A DNA stretch of 64,000 nucleotides from Parvularcula bermudensis HTCC2503. Lineage in GTDB: Bacteria; Pseudomonadota; Alphaproteobacteria; Caulobacterales; Parvularculaceae. Shown in pieces: positions 35,045-44,356 of the stretch; the first letter of the stretch is position 1, and each line of letters begins with the position of its first letter. The notes under the pieces are model-generated. The model worked only from the letters and a program-made list of their open reading frames with translations, ran no database searches and had not been told where the DNA came from. The stretch is taken from positions 1,116,001 to 1,180,000 of the forward strand of contig NC_014414.1 in assembly GCF_000152825.2 (NCBI RefSeq), written 5' to 3'. A program made the translations under genes and the position numbers.

Positions 35045-35167
35045 CTAGCCGCCTAGCGATCCCAGGATCGCTAGGCCGACGAAGACCCAGAAAATGACCG
35101 CAGCGACTGCGCCCCAGTCAGTTTCTTTCTTGTAGATGCCGCCGACGCGGCGATGCTTCGTGAACAT
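35045..35167 (-). CDS. 40-residue single-pass membrane protein
   Basis: The ATG at 35167 follows a good Shine-Dalgarno (AAAGGAG, 9 nt). It encodes a basic N-terminus (FTKHRRVGGIYKKET) and one hydrophobic helix (WGAVAAVIFWVFVGLAILG). Its 3' end holds a perfect 12-bp hairpin (35051-35076, loop CA) inside the codons for the last residues. It is probably a small membrane component of the conjugation or coupling machinery. Confidence 0.6.
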   Translation of the reverse strand: MFTKHRRVGGIYKKETDWGAVAAVIFWVFVGLAILGSLGG

Positions 35168-35187
35168 TGTCGAACTCCTTTCGTGGT

Positions 35188-35484
35188 TCACAGAAAGCGG
35201 GTCGCGAGTGCGAGCCCGCCCATCACCAGCGCCGTCGATATCGATGCGCGGGAGATGAAGAAGACCAGGGCGGCACAGACACCGCCCCAGACGAGGGCCG
35301 TCACATCTTCGAAGCCGTAGCCATAGTGACGAACCGCAAAGGCCTGCACCCAGCCGATCGAATTGCTGTAGAGAGGCGGCGCGCCCAAAAAGGTAACGAG
35401 CAGCGCCAATGTGTTTGCGAGGCCTTGGATGGACGACATGAAGATCGACCGGCCCGCATCTTGATGCTTCTTCATAAATGACAT
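35188..35484 (-). CDS. 98-residue membrane protein of the coupling operon
   Basis: Two or three hydrophobic segments (ANTLALLVTFLGAPPLY, ALVWGGVCAALVFFISRA and STALVMGGLALATRFL) follow a short charged start. The ATG at 35484 could be replaced by the ATG at 35475, where the stop of a 19-codon upstream ORF overlaps (ATGA). It is the first recognised gene of the leftward coupling operon and is not clearly TrbC/VirB2, since no pilin signal is seen. Confidence 0.55.
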   Translation of the reverse strand: MSFMKKHQDAGRSIFMSSIQGLANTLALLVTFLGAPPLYSNSIGWVQAFAVRHYGYGFEDVTALVWGGVCAALVFFISRASISTALVMGGLALATRFL

Positions 35485-35599
35485 TCGTAGACCTTGATGT
35501 TGCCGTCGAACTTGATTGCCGACGATTGCATCCTGCCAAAGTCCGAACGCTGATCAGGGGGAGTAAATCGATTTTCTTGTATAGTTCATCAGCACGCCC

Positions 35600-36040
35600 T
35601 CAGTTCTGAGCCGACGGAGGTCTATTGTCGTTTGCCGCCCGCACTCCCCACAACTCTGCTTCGAATGCGAACTGTGTTGAGAGGATCGTTCCCAGGAGTC
35701 TGATGCGTTCGCGACTTTCTTCTCGCAGTCTGGGACGAACTCCGTCAGGCACGGGTGTACATGCCCAGTCGCGAAACCATTCGCGTATGCTGTCCGTCTC
35801 GAACTCTTCGGTGTTCAGAAACACCTCGTTGCCGTTCGAGACGATCCGCCCTCTATAGTCCCTGTACAGGTTCAACAAATAGTCGTGGAAGTGGTCAGCG
35901 CTGATCTCCAAACTCGCAGCAAAGTTGCGCAGGTCGCGTAGGTATTCTGGGTTTTCCAGTTGCGCATCACGAACAAGCTGGCGTGTGCTGTTCTTGCAGT
36001 AGCCCAAGGTAAGGCAATGCACGCAAAGGGAATACTTCAT
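35600..36040 (-). CDS. Hypothetical protein, cysteine-containing N-terminus
   Basis: 146 residues from the ATG at 36040, set by AGGAG 8 nt upstream. The N-terminus CVHCLTLGYCKNSTRQL has a CxxC...C cluster that could bind a metal. The rest is helical and acidic (ISADHFHDYLLNLYRDY, then DSIREWFRDWACTPVPDG). No family is recognised. It diverges from the 378-residue gene and lies upstream of the coupling operon. Confidence 0.5.
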   Translation of the reverse strand: MKYSLCVHCLTLGYCKNSTRQLVRDAQLENPEYLRDLRNFAASLEISADHFHDYLLNLYRDYRGRIVSNGNEVFLNTEEFETDSIREWFRDWACTPVPDGVRPRLREESRERIRLLGTILSTQFAFEAELWGVRAANDNRPPSAQN

Positions 36041-36159
36041 GATCTTCGCTCCTGTCACTTCGGCCCGCGTGGTCACCGCTGCGTTCGATTGACGACGGGA
36101 CGGGTTCCGCCGAGACTGTCGAAAGGCAGAATTCAAACGAACCCTCCGGCAGACGCGGT

Positions 36160-37296
36160 ATGTGTGACGATAGTGAAGCGAAAGATCAGAACTTGCAGGG
36201 CAATGTGTTGCCGCTGTTTTCAAGAGATGCGTTCAAAAATGGCGGCAAGGAATTTGCCGCAAATAGTAAGTCCGAACCTGATAGTAGTTTCGAGATGCGC
36301 ACTGTTCGGTATTATCCTGATGCCCAGAAGGAGTATTCCCGCAATCTGCTCCGACGCTTGATGTCAGAGAAGGAGCTTTCTCCACAGGCTCTGCGCGATG
36401 AAATTATGGAGCGCGAAGATGCCGCGTTGATTGAGGCTTCAGGCTGGAAGCCGCAACGAAAGAACGCCGCGCCCCCACGCGAGGATCGTTTGCTTTCTCG
36501 TGCCGACCTCAAGAATTGGCTTGGGGAAAACGCAACGCACCAGATAGGCGATGATAAGTTCTACTTTGTAGATCGGTTCATTGAGACCAAAATTCCTGTT
36601 GAGCAGCGTCAGGCGCTCGACGCTTCAATCAGGGACTCGAAACGCCAATATCAGCTTCAAGCATTTCGTGACTTCGGCAGCCACAGCCAAAATACCGATA
36701 CCGCATGGCAGCGGGCCGAAATTTCAAACTCAGTATGGCTTTGCATCCGAGACGGTTTTCACACCAGCCAGGATGACCCAACTCTAGGCTACCATTTCCT
36801 TCTCCTGATCGAAGAATTCAGGCAGGGCGTTGCACCCGTCACGCTCGCCTTTGGCAGTAGGACTTACGCTGATCAAATCATAAATCATGAGCGTGCCAGT
36901 GATGAAGCCATGCCTGCGGAATTTTTGAAGCGATATGATTGGCAAAGCGATAAGCTGAGCACGTTTGTCACTGGGTATGCATTCCAAACATCCTGTTTCA
37001 TCGAAGATGTCGATGACGAACTGGATACGATGAAATGGTCATTCAGCATCGTTGCTCGGCGAGATCATCGTACCGTCCGCGAGTCCTTACCGCTCGTCTT
37101 CAATGAGCCCTTGAAGGGCATCTATCTTATCCTTTGGTCTCAGAATTTTCGGGACGGCGAGACGCCGAGGATGTCCCATGGCGAAATTGGTATGTTCAAC
37201 CATCATCAAATCCAAAACGAAGAGCACTCGATAATACGCACAGATATCGACCCCTCGGAGATCGCAAAGTTTGTAAGGGGATACAGTTTTGGGTAA
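36160..37296 (+). CDS. Unknown 378-residue protein upstream of an ankyrin protein
   Basis: A soluble protein with no recognised domain. Residues 46-75 (YYPDAQKEYSRNLLRRLMSE) look helical. The central region has a mixed pattern (KWSFSIVARRDHRTVRES, LKGIYLILWSQNF). An alternative start is the ATG at 36295. The 8-nt overlap with the ankyrin gene shows they are co-translated, a common layout for a toxin or effector and its partner, but nothing in the sequence identifies an activity. Its promoter would lie in the 119 bp shared with the divergent gene at 36040. Confidence 0.6.
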   Translation: MCDDSEAKDQNLQGNVLPLFSRDAFKNGGKEFAANSKSEPDSSFEMRTVRYYPDAQKEYSRNLLRRLMSEKELSPQALRDEIMEREDAALIEASGWKPQRKNAAPPREDRLLSRADLKNWLGENATHQIGDDKFYFVDRFIETKIPVEQRQALDASIRDSKRQYQLQAFRDFGSHSQNTDTAWQRAEISNSVWLCIRDGFHTSQDDPTLGYHFLLLIEEFRQGVAPVTLAFGSRTYADQIINHERASDEAMPAEFLKRYDWQSDKLSTFVTGYAFQTSCFIEDVDDELDTMKWSFSIVARRDHRTVRESLPLVFNEPLKGIYLILWSQNFRDGETPRMSHGEIGMFNHHQIQNEEHSIIRTDIDPSEIAKFVRGYSFG

Positions 37297-37642
37297 AATA
37301 AAAGATGTAATGCCGAACGATAGATCGGGCACAGAACATGTGCCGCCAGATATATTTCGTGCTGCTGAAAACAATGATCTAGAGGAGTTGGCGTTTGCTC
37401 TGCAAAGCGGACAACGATTAGACCATCAGCGAGAGCCAGATAAGATGACGCCCGTGCACGTGGCGGCGGCGTTGGGTCACGCTGACTTCGTTCGGGTATC
37501 CATGGAGATACATCCCCAAGTCGCATGGATTCGAGATGAGATGGACCGACGACCCATCGAACACGCGAATGCCCGAAATGATCACGTTATCGCAGGGTAT
37601 CTGAAGGAGGCGATGTTTCAGCCCCCAGAGAACGCCCTCTGA
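37289..37642 (+). CDS. Small ankyrin-repeat protein
   Basis: Up to 117 residues with two to three ankyrin repeats (DIFRAAENNDLEELAFALQSG, then DKMTPVHVAAALGHADFVR and RPIEHANARNDHVIAGYL, quoted in parts). The start is a TTG at 37289 that overlaps the previous gene by 8 nt, or the ATG at 37310. Ankyrin proteins usually bind another protein; here the partner is probably the co-translated 378-residue protein, for example as an immunity or adaptor factor. Confidence 0.7.
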   Translation: MGKIKDVMPNDRSGTEHVPPDIFRAAENNDLEELAFALQSGQRLDHQREPDKMTPVHVAAALGHADFVRVSMEIHPQVAWIRDEMDRRPIEHANARNDHVIAGYLKEAMFQPPENAL

Positions 37643-37735
37643 GCAACAGCCCCAAGCACGCCACAAAATCACTCCTTCCGCATCGACCACATCGAAACAC
37701 CTTTTTTCCCAACTTTATCAATAAGTCCGACCCGC

Positions 37736-38175
37736 AAGATGTGCGGTGTACTACACCGCAATCTTGGCAAGGGAGCCCGCTGCGCGCTCCCGTTGCATCC
37801 CTCCGGCCTTGGCTCTTCCTGGGTATTGAACCCATCCAGAGCCATCAGAACGTTTCGCCGTTCCATCACTCGCGGGAGACTTCGCTCTCCCTGCACCCAT
37901 CGATCAAAGGGGCTATCGCGCCCCTTGTGAAATCCACTCATCAGGGTAATAGCCCCCGACACCTGCCAATCAGGGAGGCGTTCCTGCTCCCACCGATACC
38001 CCCATGACCATTTCATGGAGACGCTTTCAGCGGGACCAACCCTGCGCGGTTTGGATGCCGATCAGGTCTGTCGCGACCCGATACCTACGACCAAGAGCCT
38101 CCCCGTGCTCTTTGGAAACATGGGCCAACCTTGCGCAGGTTGGATGCGCGCCATTTTCGCCTGCATGGATCATGC
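37736..38175. other. Array of about thirteen short hairpins (non-coding)
   Basis: A gene-free 440-bp stretch packed with perfect or near-perfect stem-loops: 37736-37765, 37771-37791, 37811-37843, 37848-37863, 37874-37891, 37907-37926, 37973-37991, 38002-38018, 38036-38054, 38065-38078, 38091-38115, 38125-38143 and 38163-38175. Several loops share NNTCGC or NTGCGC (TTTCGC, CTTCGC, TATCGC, TGTCGC, CTGCGC, TTGCGCA). No protein frame is convincing. It lies between the convergent ankyrin and DUF499 genes. Confidence 0.7.
38125..38158. other. Possible third oriT-like core at the end of the hairpin array
   Basis: The hairpin CCAACC-ttgcgca-GGTTGG (38125-38143) is followed two nt later by GCGCGCCATTTTC (38146-38158). 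This is the same 13-mer as in the putative oriT at 10849-10861. No relaxase gene is adjacent. Confidence 0.35.
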
Positions 38176-38187
38176 CTCACAGGACGA

Positions 38188-41100
38188 TTATTTTACCAGC
38201 TTGTCGATAAATCCCAATGTTGTGGCATTCTCCAGGAGCGTCCGAACTTTGGCTCTATCAAGTCCTTGAGAAACTTCTGCGTCGATCTCAAGCTTGAGAG
38301 CCACCTCGCTGCCTGGGATCGTGGTAAGCTGCTCAACTATTGCCTCGACAATCTGGTGAATATCGCGAGCGGGTCGATCGGCGGATATCATCACCGTTCC
38401 CATAAACCGCGTCGGTTTAGGCTCTTGCTGCTCTTTGCTTGCATCTTCGCTGAACCCATCAGCTTGGCGCGCGTCGGTTGCCTGGTCCGATGGATGGGCA
38501 GAAGTCTGCAATGATGCCATGTCTGCTTGTTCCGCGATTGGAGCAGGTCTGTGAGCTTCAGCAACATCCGGCTTTAGGATAACGCTTTCACTGCTGACAA
38601 TGACATGCGGCTCATGCGCTTTCTCAATCAGGAGGCCCGCATATTTGTCTGAAGCTTCATCCCAACTCTCTGCATAGGCGAACGGACCTGCAACGATTCC
38701 AGTCACTGCGGCTTGGATTGCCTTCACCAGAACCTGCTGGTTCTTTACCCTCGGCAGATACAGATATCTGTTTAGGTAGTCCCAGAGGTCTTTGAGGTGC
38801 AAGTGCGGCTTTCCATTCCAAATATACTTCTGGAGGTCTCTATCCAACCGCGTGGGTCCAAGCTCAGGCAGTAGCGCTTCATCGCTTACAAGCTTTCGGC
38901 TAGCGCGAGACAGCAGCCCATCCTGTGCTGGGATTTTCCCAGAAGACCAATCAAAATCTGCGTGAGCATTGTCTTGATGGGGGTAGAGCAAGTAGCTCCA
39001 ACACTCCTGCAATCGGGTGCGCATAGTATCTTTGGATTCGTCTCGCTTTGCTTTTGCCAGTGCGCTGTCGCTTTGCGTCAGGTTTAATCTTTCGATATCT
39101 CGAACGATCTGTTCCCAACCTAGAGCGGCGCGTACCGCTTCCTTCAAGCTTTCGAGATGTCGGGCTTCAGCGGCAATGAAAACCAACGTATTCCGATAAA
39201 CGCGAGGAACAGTGCCCCTTTGCAACAGAATTTCTCTCGCAGCCTTCTGAGCTTCTGATCCATCACGGCCATTGTGGGGATGCGCGACGCCGAGAATAAC
39301 CGCCCGAACGCCGCCAGCCTCGTCAGGAACATCTGCTGAGCTGGCTGGTGCTACCTGAATTGCATCAAAATGTCCACGATCAGTAATGCCGTTGATGTAC
39401 TTGTTGAGCTCTTGGTCGATTGTAACCAATACAAGTGCTTCTTCGAGTTGCGCCGCTTTGTCCGCTGCGAGGCGATTCAAGCTCGGAGACATAGAATACC
39501 AGTATCGACCCAGATCGCTATGCATGTACTTCGCTTGGTTAGTCAGGCGTCTTAGGGCATCTCCAAAGATCGCAGGGCGCTCACCAGGCTGAACAACGCC
39601 AAGATTGATTTGCTTATCGTCAAGACCTTTGTTCTTCTGGGCATGCGTCGGCGCGGAACCCATAAAGATCGCTCGTGCCACCCGCCGTGTTGCAGAATAT
39701 CGGTTTAGATTGGGTGCGGATTGGTCGATCTTGTATGGTGTGGATGCGGTTCCATCTACGTCGCCAGCAATGATCGATTGCCAGTTCACATCAAGATAGT
39801 GAAGCAGTTCCGGTTCTACTCTCGCAGAGCTTATGGCAACGCTCCCAGGCATGATCATGATCGATGGATCGTTGCTCATCCAAAGCTCGTGAATGACCTG
39901 CGCCATTAGGCGCAACACGCCACGCGTCCGCTGAAATTTCTCCAATGAACCCCAGCTCGTATACAGCTGATCAAAAAGCTCCGGATGTATCGGATAGGCT
40001 TTTTCTAGTTTCCGACGGTAGTCTTCATCTGCGCAACCCTGTGGAAAGTCATTGCTGTTTTCGCGATACAACTTTCCAAACTGCTTTAGCGCGTTGTCCT
40101 TGTGATGGTGCTTATCGCCGGGAATGGATTTGAAAAGCCTGCGGCGAACAATCTCGTAGCTTTCTTCTTGAGAAGCTGGTCGCCACGAAGACTCAACACG
40201 AGAAAAGGTCTGCTTCAGTCGCGACAGTGCTTCCTGACCACCTTCACCTCCGACCTCAATTTGAGATGCGGGGAGAGATGCAACGAGCAGAGTTCCAGGG
40301 CTAGCCTTGACCGCCTCGGTCAGCGACTGGACGAAGGAAAGGTTCGCATCGAAAGAGCCTGAAGGCAGTCCATCGACCTTGTAGATTTGTCGCAGGTAGG
40401 CGACCCACTCATCGATAAGAATAAGACATGGTGCATACTTCTTGAAAATTTCTTCCAGGAGATTGGAGCCAGGCGCGATACCCTTTTCATCATTCTCGGC
40501 AAGCATTTTGTAGGCTTCTGCTCCGCCAAGCTGCCAAGCCAATTCACCCCACGTCGTCCTGATCTTAAGGCCATCTTCGGTATTGAGCACATCTTGAGGG
40601 CCGCGCGAGGTGCCGACCAGTACTGCGCGATTGACCTTGGATGGCACAGCCAAACCATGCTCTTTGAGAAGCTGGTCCAATCCGGGCAAATCTTGAGCGG
40701 GTGTTCCGCCCACCATGTGGTAAAGCCCGAGCATGGAGTGCGTTTTGCCGCCTCCAAAATTGGTCTGGAGCTCAACGACTGGATCGCCGCCTGTATCAGA
40801 AAGACGTTTGGCGGCTCCAACCAATAAGTTGCTGAGCCCGTCGGTTAGGTACGTTCTGCTGTAGAACTCTTTTGGATCGCGGTATTCAGATGGCGCACTG
40901 CCCGAATGCACTTTACCGAGATCGGCGGCAAACTCGGCCTGTTTGAATTCACCCGTAGCTACGTCATTGTGAGGCTCGATGACTTCTCGCCAAGGCAATA
41001 GTCCTGCGACCGTTTCCACGGAAATCGAGAGCTTTTGAGACTTTCTGCGCTCTTCGTTGCGCTGTAGTTCCGTATACTTCGTTCGCAGAATAGTGTCGCG

Positions 41101-41496
41101 CATCTTTCCGATGCGCTCTGCAACATCGCCCGCACTAATAGACTCCATCAGACGCCGCATCGAGTCTAAAGCGCGCTCAGCATCGTCATAGGTAAAAGTC
41201 TCATTGTGCGACAGGCGATTTCTCACATCCAAAAGCTCTGACACATATGATCGTTCGGGATGACCTAACACCGTCGAGAAGGCTTCCTTCCAGAAAGCCA
41301 TCATTGTTTTTAACAACGCTTGCTGGTCCCAATTGATGTTTCCACCATTGGCTTTTATGCCAGCGACTCGCTCCACAACTTCGACTTGCCAGTGCCCGCT
41401 TATCGAGCTGTCCAGTCGCTTTTCTACAAACGGCGTAAGCGCCTCCGGCAGAAGCTCCATTCCTTCAAAAACATAATGTCGTGTACTCTTCGCCAT
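38188..41496 (-). CDS. HEPN (Swt1-like)-DUF499 AAA+ ATPase
   Basis: 1,102 residues. The N-terminal Swt1-type HEPN domain carries the RNase-like motif RNRLSH (R92, H97). A DUF499 AAA+ ATPase follows, with Walker A NFGGGKTH at 246-253 and Walker B CLILIDEWVAYL near 357-368. The C-terminus has a long acidic/proline-rich linker and ends VEAIVEQLTTIPGSEVALKLE plus a short tail. DUF499 proteins (COG1483) usually neighbour DUF1156 methylases in predicted defence loci; the HEPN fusion adds a possible RNA-cleaving effector. It is 10 nt after the DUF1156 gene, the last of the WYL-led operon. Confidence 0.85.
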   Translation of the reverse strand: MAKSTRHYVFEGMELLPEALTPFVEKRLDSSISGHWQVEVVERVAGIKANGGNINWDQQALLKTMMAFWKEAFSTVLGHPERSYVSELLDVRNRLSHNETFTYDDAERALDSMRRLMESISAGDVAERIGKMRDTILRTKYTELQRNEERRKSQKLSISVETVAGLLPWREVIEPHNDVATGEFKQAEFAADLGKVHSGSAPSEYRDPKEFYSRTYLTDGLSNLLVGAAKRLSDTGGDPVVELQTNFGGGKTHSMLGLYHMVGGTPAQDLPGLDQLLKEHGLAVPSKVNRAVLVGTSRGPQDVLNTEDGLKIRTTWGELAWQLGGAEAYKMLAENDEKGIAPGSNLLEEIFKKYAPCLILIDEWVAYLRQIYKVDGLPSGSFDANLSFVQSLTEAVKASPGTLLVASLPASQIEVGGEGGQEALSRLKQTFSRVESSWRPASQEESYEIVRRRLFKSIPGDKHHHKDNALKQFGKLYRENSNDFPQGCADEDYRRKLEKAYPIHPELFDQLYTSWGSLEKFQRTRGVLRLMAQVIHELWMSNDPSIMIMPGSVAISSARVEPELLHYLDVNWQSIIAGDVDGTASTPYKIDQSAPNLNRYSATRRVARAIFMGSAPTHAQKNKGLDDKQINLGVVQPGERPAIFGDALRRLTNQAKYMHSDLGRYWYSMSPSLNRLAADKAAQLEEALVLVTIDQELNKYINGITDRGHFDAIQVAPASSADVPDEAGGVRAVILGVAHPHNGRDGSEAQKAAREILLQRGTVPRVYRNTLVFIAAEARHLESLKEAVRAALGWEQIVRDIERLNLTQSDSALAKAKRDESKDTMRTRLQECWSYLLYPHQDNAHADFDWSSGKIPAQDGLLSRASRKLVSDEALLPELGPTRLDRDLQKYIWNGKPHLHLKDLWDYLNRYLYLPRVKNQQVLVKAIQAAVTGIVAGPFAYAESWDEASDKYAGLLIEKAHEPHVIVSSESVILKPDVAEAHRPAPIAEQADMASLQTSAHPSDQATDARQADGFSEDASKEQQEPKPTRFMGTVMISADRPARDIHQIVEAIVEQLTTIPGSEVALKLEIDAEVSQGLDRAKVRTLLENATTLGFIDKLVK

Positions 41497-41506
41497 CGTC
41501 CACCCC

Positions 41507-44356
41507 CTAGATATTCATTGCCGTTTGGCGGTCGCCTGTAATCTCGTAATCCGAGATTGTTGCCGCCTGACGCGTTAGTTCAGTCCAAACCGCGATCAGC
41601 GCGTTGTAGGAGGTCGCCTCCTTCGCATCCTTCCGCTTGTTCGAGCAGATGTCGTAGAGGCTGTAGGCCAGGTCTTTGACGGCCTCGGCCTTGTCCGCGC
41701 CCATCTTCTTCAAAAGCGTTGCCGCTGCGTGTTCCCCCTCATTCTCCAAAGCTCGAATCAAGTACTGGCAGCACTCCCATACAGTAAGGTGCGGATCAGT
41801 GTTTGGGTCCCAATCGTCTAAGAGCTCTTCACGCTTTAGAATTCGAACTTTTCCAGCTGCACTCTCCGCCACACCTGCATGCTTAACGCTCTCCACAGAG
41901 ATTCCGCGTGCGCGCGCCAGGTTGTCGGCATCCCCAAAAGCTCCGCTCTCATAGCCATTTTGTGCAAACCAATGCAGTGCAAACCTTGTGTCCGCATCAA
42001 ACTCGCCTTCCTGTTCGGAAAGGAATTCATCCAGTTGTTGGTTAATTATCTGAAGGGCGCTCTTGACCGTCATTTGACTGTCATCGCTTTCCAGAACCGA
42101 CTCATACCTACTAAAGATTCCAATACCTGGGCCAATTGATGCTTGAGGAATATCGACTGGAGCAATGTTTGCCCTCTGCATCTCCTTCATGGCGGTAGGA
42201 AGCTCGCGCTTCAATGCGCGCATGAATTCTGATCGGGTCACAACTTCGGCAGACTCAGAACGCTTGCGACATGACAGCACAACAGATGTCGCTAGTGCAT
42301 TGCGGTTCTTCTTTAGGTTTCCAACTAGTTCAGTTCGCACAGGCCAGGTCGCATCAACCTGATATCCGGCTGTGATTACCGATTGAAGAAATGTGGCCCA
42401 TCCTTTCGAAGAGGTGCCGCCTTCATCAACTTCTCCCTGTCTGAATGCATAGTAGATTGCTGCAGGAACATCTTTCCGCCCTTGCTCCGCCATGTGGCGC
42501 ATCACATTCGTCATGCCATCCAGGAAAAAACCGTCGGCGGGATCGCGTCCTTTGTGCCGTTGGTGATCAGCCACGAGTTCTTCCGCCTTCGGAACAAGAA
42601 CCGTCTGAAATAGGTCTGGATAATGATCTTTCAACGCGCGGCGCAGCCAGACATAGAAGAAGTCTGATAGGTCAGCATAGGGGACATTGTCGTAATAAGG
42701 AGGGTCGGTCGAAATGACGAAATTGTTAAAATCTACAGTTTGAGCATCCTTATGAACTTCTTTTCCACCAGGCTGCTGCGAAGGTAGCGTCCCAATGGCC
42801 TTCGCCAAATAATCTATTTGACCGATAAAGTTGCCGGAGGAATTGGAGAAGGGATTGCCCTCAGCAGTATCCCATCGCATTGGGAGGGCCTGCATCGCGA
42901 ACACTTGCTGGACTTTCTCTGATCCATTGTCCCAAAATGTACTCGTTGACTGACGATTTGCTAGCCGACTTACCCCTAATGCAAGGTACGTTGCGATTGC
43001 TTCCTTATATTCTTCACTAGCATCAATCTGTTCTATGACTTCAGGGATACAATTTGAGAATGCGTTGAGTGCAATAGTCTGACGATCCATGAAGAGGTCC
43101 GATACATTTTTCGGGCCGTAATTTGTCACACTCATGTACTGAGGGTGTTGAGACAGAGGGTACTCTGGTCGCCAATCTGGTATTTCACTGAAGGCCGTTT
43201 TGATGTGTTGTGGATCTGGTGACACGTAACGTCGTCCACCCTTGCCCTCGGCTACGATGCCGAGCAGTTGCCACCCCATTCGACCGGCCATACCTTCTTT
43301 TTTGACGTAGTCCGCGGGCACCGCATCCCCGGTAAGAAGGCACGTGAAATTCGCGCCCCTTCCAACCTTTGTCCCAGCGGCCACGGCGTTAGGGTCTCTC
43401 GGTTCGCCGTAGTTGACATCGAATGTAATTCTAGTGCCTTCAACGTTTGGAACAATCCAAACTTTCTTTTTGGGTTTTCGGCATAACCAGTAAGTGGAAA
43501 CGAGAGGAATATGTGCCCCTCCAACAGCTGGGTTTGGGCTTGCTACGGTCCTAGCCCAAAGCCAAGCTAAAACGGTTGCCTCGCCACCCCCATCGCGTTG
43601 TGAGAGGGTGATTTTTGGGTAGAGGTGACCAATTTTTTCCCACGCTTTATCGCGCAGAAGCTTCGAGTAATAGCGAATGTCCTCAGCCAGCCCTTCAGCT
43701 CCGCGATAAGAAAGGTTCTCTTTTGTGCCAGGGTGCATCGGTGGTTGATTGGCAAATTTTGGCGGTATCTCGATCATTGCCTTGCCGATCATTACCGCGA
43801 CAGGGTTCAGGTCAGAGCCATAGGCGGGAAGACCGAGTCGCTGTGCTTCTAAGGGAATAGAACCACCGCCTGAGAAAGGGTCGTAAACTGGTGGGAGTTC
43901 ATCACCGCAACACCGTCGGATTTCTGCACGGGCGCGCTCAAGCACTTCTTCGTTGGTGCTGTTTTCCCACCTAACGAGTTCTTCGATGATCTTGAAGAGA
44001 CGCGTTCGTTCGAGCTCAATGGCAATGTTTTCGAGGCTCAGCGGCTTTTCATCTGCCGGGATCGTCTTGCCATCAACCTTGTCCTGCTCACGCTTTTTCT
44101 TCCGTGCTTCAAGCTCCGCCTTTGCAGCCTTCAGTGTTTTTTCATCTGCCAGCAGCTCATCAACATACTCGGACGGATCATCGACCAGTTGACAGAATAG
44201 TATGGCGCGGCATGCGGCTAGCGGGCGGCGTGCCCACCAGAGATGCAGCGTCGAGGGGTGTCCGCTATGAATGTGTTTTTCGTGCGCCGAGGCGGCGTTA
44301 ATGGCTTCAAGCGGAATAGCCACTTCAATGAGTTTTTTCTTATAGTTGTTTTTCAT
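41507..44356 (-). CDS. DUF1156 adenine-specific DNA methyltransferase
   Basis: 949 residues of the COG1743/DUF1156 family. The N-terminus has the DUF1156 signature (LIEVAIPLEAINAASAHEK and GHPSTLHLWWARRPLAACR). Motif I is DPFSGGGS at 159-166 and the catalytic motif is DPPYYDNVPYADL, near residue 556. A long insertion lies between them. It would methylate host DNA to mark self. It overlaps the GHKL gene by 17 nt and is 10 nt before the DUF499 gene, with which the family is commonly paired. The length is typical. Confidence 0.88.
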   Translation of the reverse strand: MKNNYKKKLIEVAIPLEAINAASAHEKHIHSGHPSTLHLWWARRPLAACRAILFCQLVDDPSEYVDELLADEKTLKAAKAELEARKKKREQDKVDGKTIPADEKPLSLENIAIELERTRLFKIIEELVRWENSTNEEVLERARAEIRRCCGDELPPVYDPFSGGGSIPLEAQRLGLPAYGSDLNPVAVMIGKAMIEIPPKFANQPPMHPGTKENLSYRGAEGLAEDIRYYSKLLRDKAWEKIGHLYPKITLSQRDGGGEATVLAWLWARTVASPNPAVGGAHIPLVSTYWLCRKPKKKVWIVPNVEGTRITFDVNYGEPRDPNAVAAGTKVGRGANFTCLLTGDAVPADYVKKEGMAGRMGWQLLGIVAEGKGGRRYVSPDPQHIKTAFSEIPDWRPEYPLSQHPQYMSVTNYGPKNVSDLFMDRQTIALNAFSNCIPEVIEQIDASEEYKEAIATYLALGVSRLANRQSTSTFWDNGSEKVQQVFAMQALPMRWDTAEGNPFSNSSGNFIGQIDYLAKAIGTLPSQQPGGKEVHKDAQTVDFNNFVISTDPPYYDNVPYADLSDFFYVWLRRALKDHYPDLFQTVLVPKAEELVADHQRHKGRDPADGFFLDGMTNVMRHMAEQGRKDVPAAIYYAFRQGEVDEGGTSSKGWATFLQSVITAGYQVDATWPVRTELVGNLKKNRNALATSVVLSCRKRSESAEVVTRSEFMRALKRELPTAMKEMQRANIAPVDIPQASIGPGIGIFSRYESVLESDDSQMTVKSALQIINQQLDEFLSEQEGEFDADTRFALHWFAQNGYESGAFGDADNLARARGISVESVKHAGVAESAAGKVRILKREELLDDWDPNTDPHLTVWECCQYLIRALENEGEHAAATLLKKMGADKAEAVKDLAYSLYDICSNKRKDAKEATSYNALIAVWTELTRQAATISDYEITGDRQTAMNI

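Noticed and set aside
35045-35539. A 164-residue minus-strand protein
   Set aside because: Only its last 40 codons look real; the rest overlaps the 98-residue membrane gene in another frame.
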